Part shown: positions 5,319-5,367 of the stretch, piece by piece
How positions within the stretch are numbered: the first letter of the stretch is position 1
Layout of the letters: every line of letters begins with the position of its first letter
DNA from: an uncultured Opitutaceae bacterium
GTDB taxonomy: Bacteria > Verrucomicrobiota > Verrucomicrobiia > Opitutales > Opitutaceae
Length of the DNA stretch: 5,367 bases
Assembly: GCA_937902865.1 (NCBI GenBank)
Contig: CALFNJ010000212.1
Coordinates: forward strand, 1 to 5,367
Reading direction: 5' to 3'
Notes under the pieces: model-generated
Seen by the model: only the letters and a program-made list of their open reading frames with translations
What the model was told of the DNA's origin: nothing
Database searches by the model: none
Position numbers and translations under genes: made by a program

Positions 5319-5367
5319 TTAAGCGGCCTTGATCACCATCGCGTAGGTTTCGTGCAGCGCGCGGGTC
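5319..5367 (-). CDS. Unidentified gene, last 15 codons only
   Basis: The frame entering from the right edge ends TRALHETYAMVIKAA and then TAA (5319-5321). It is supported as a real gene end by a strong intrinsic terminator 32 bases downstream on the same strand and by clean GC-rich codon use. Fifteen residues are too few to name a family and I do not recognise them. It is the first gene upstream of the repeat-rich gap and probably ends its transcript there. Confidence 0.6.
   Translation of the reverse strand, partial: TRALHETYAMVIKAA

Noticed and set aside
5319..5367. Naming the right-edge gene, for example as a rhamnose-pathway neighbour
   Set aside because: Fifteen C-terminal residues do not identify a family, and proximity is not evidence across a strong terminator and a repeat-filled gap.

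Overview
The window is high in GC, and every supported gene lies on the minus strand. I read it as chromosomal DNA from a member of the Verrucomicrobiota, possibly Opitutaceae-like. That placement is an inference. It rests on a fused rhamnulose-phosphate aldolase/short-chain dehydrogenase, a small DGR/HPDF-type hypothetical protein of a kind I associate with Verrucomicrobiota and Planctomycetota, GC-rich palindromic intergenic repeats, and starts that mostly lack a Shine-Dalgarno sequence. No marker gene is present to settle it.

Layout in minus-strand (transcription) order, right to left. At the right edge are the last 15 codons of an unidentified gene (5319-5367) followed by a strong intrinsic terminator (5255-5286). 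A 383-base gene-free stretch (4936-5318) follows, packed with palindromic and tandem repeats. Next comes a complete Qor-type NADPH:quinone oxidoreductase (3955-4935), whose stop codon sits in a short heptanucleotide repeat (3933-3960). After it is a small conserved-hypothetical gene (3600-3815), then a 261-base leader region with hairpins and a possible operator. The largest gene (1146-3338) encodes a 730-residue two-domain rhamnose-pathway enzyme. It ends at a terminator hairpin (1055-1089) next to more repeats and a large inverted repeat (941-1054). At the left edge is the signal-peptide-bearing N-terminal half of an M13 (neprilysin/PepO-like) metallopeptidase (1-889), cut by the window end before its zinc site.

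Functionally, the fused enzyme should split L-rhamnulose-1-phosphate into DHAP and L-lactaldehyde and then process the lactaldehyde with its dehydrogenase half. No other rhamnose gene is visible, so a rha operon cannot be claimed. The quinone oxidoreductase, the small protein and the peptidase look like independent transcription units. No defence system, CRISPR array, tRNA, rRNA or transposase was seen.

The least ordinary content is intergenic. At least four kinds of palindromic element occur, several headed by GTAG or GTGG in the manner of REP/BIME elements. Two of these families appear in both main repeat-bearing gaps, and in one gap a family core serves as the apparent terminator of the rhamnose gene.
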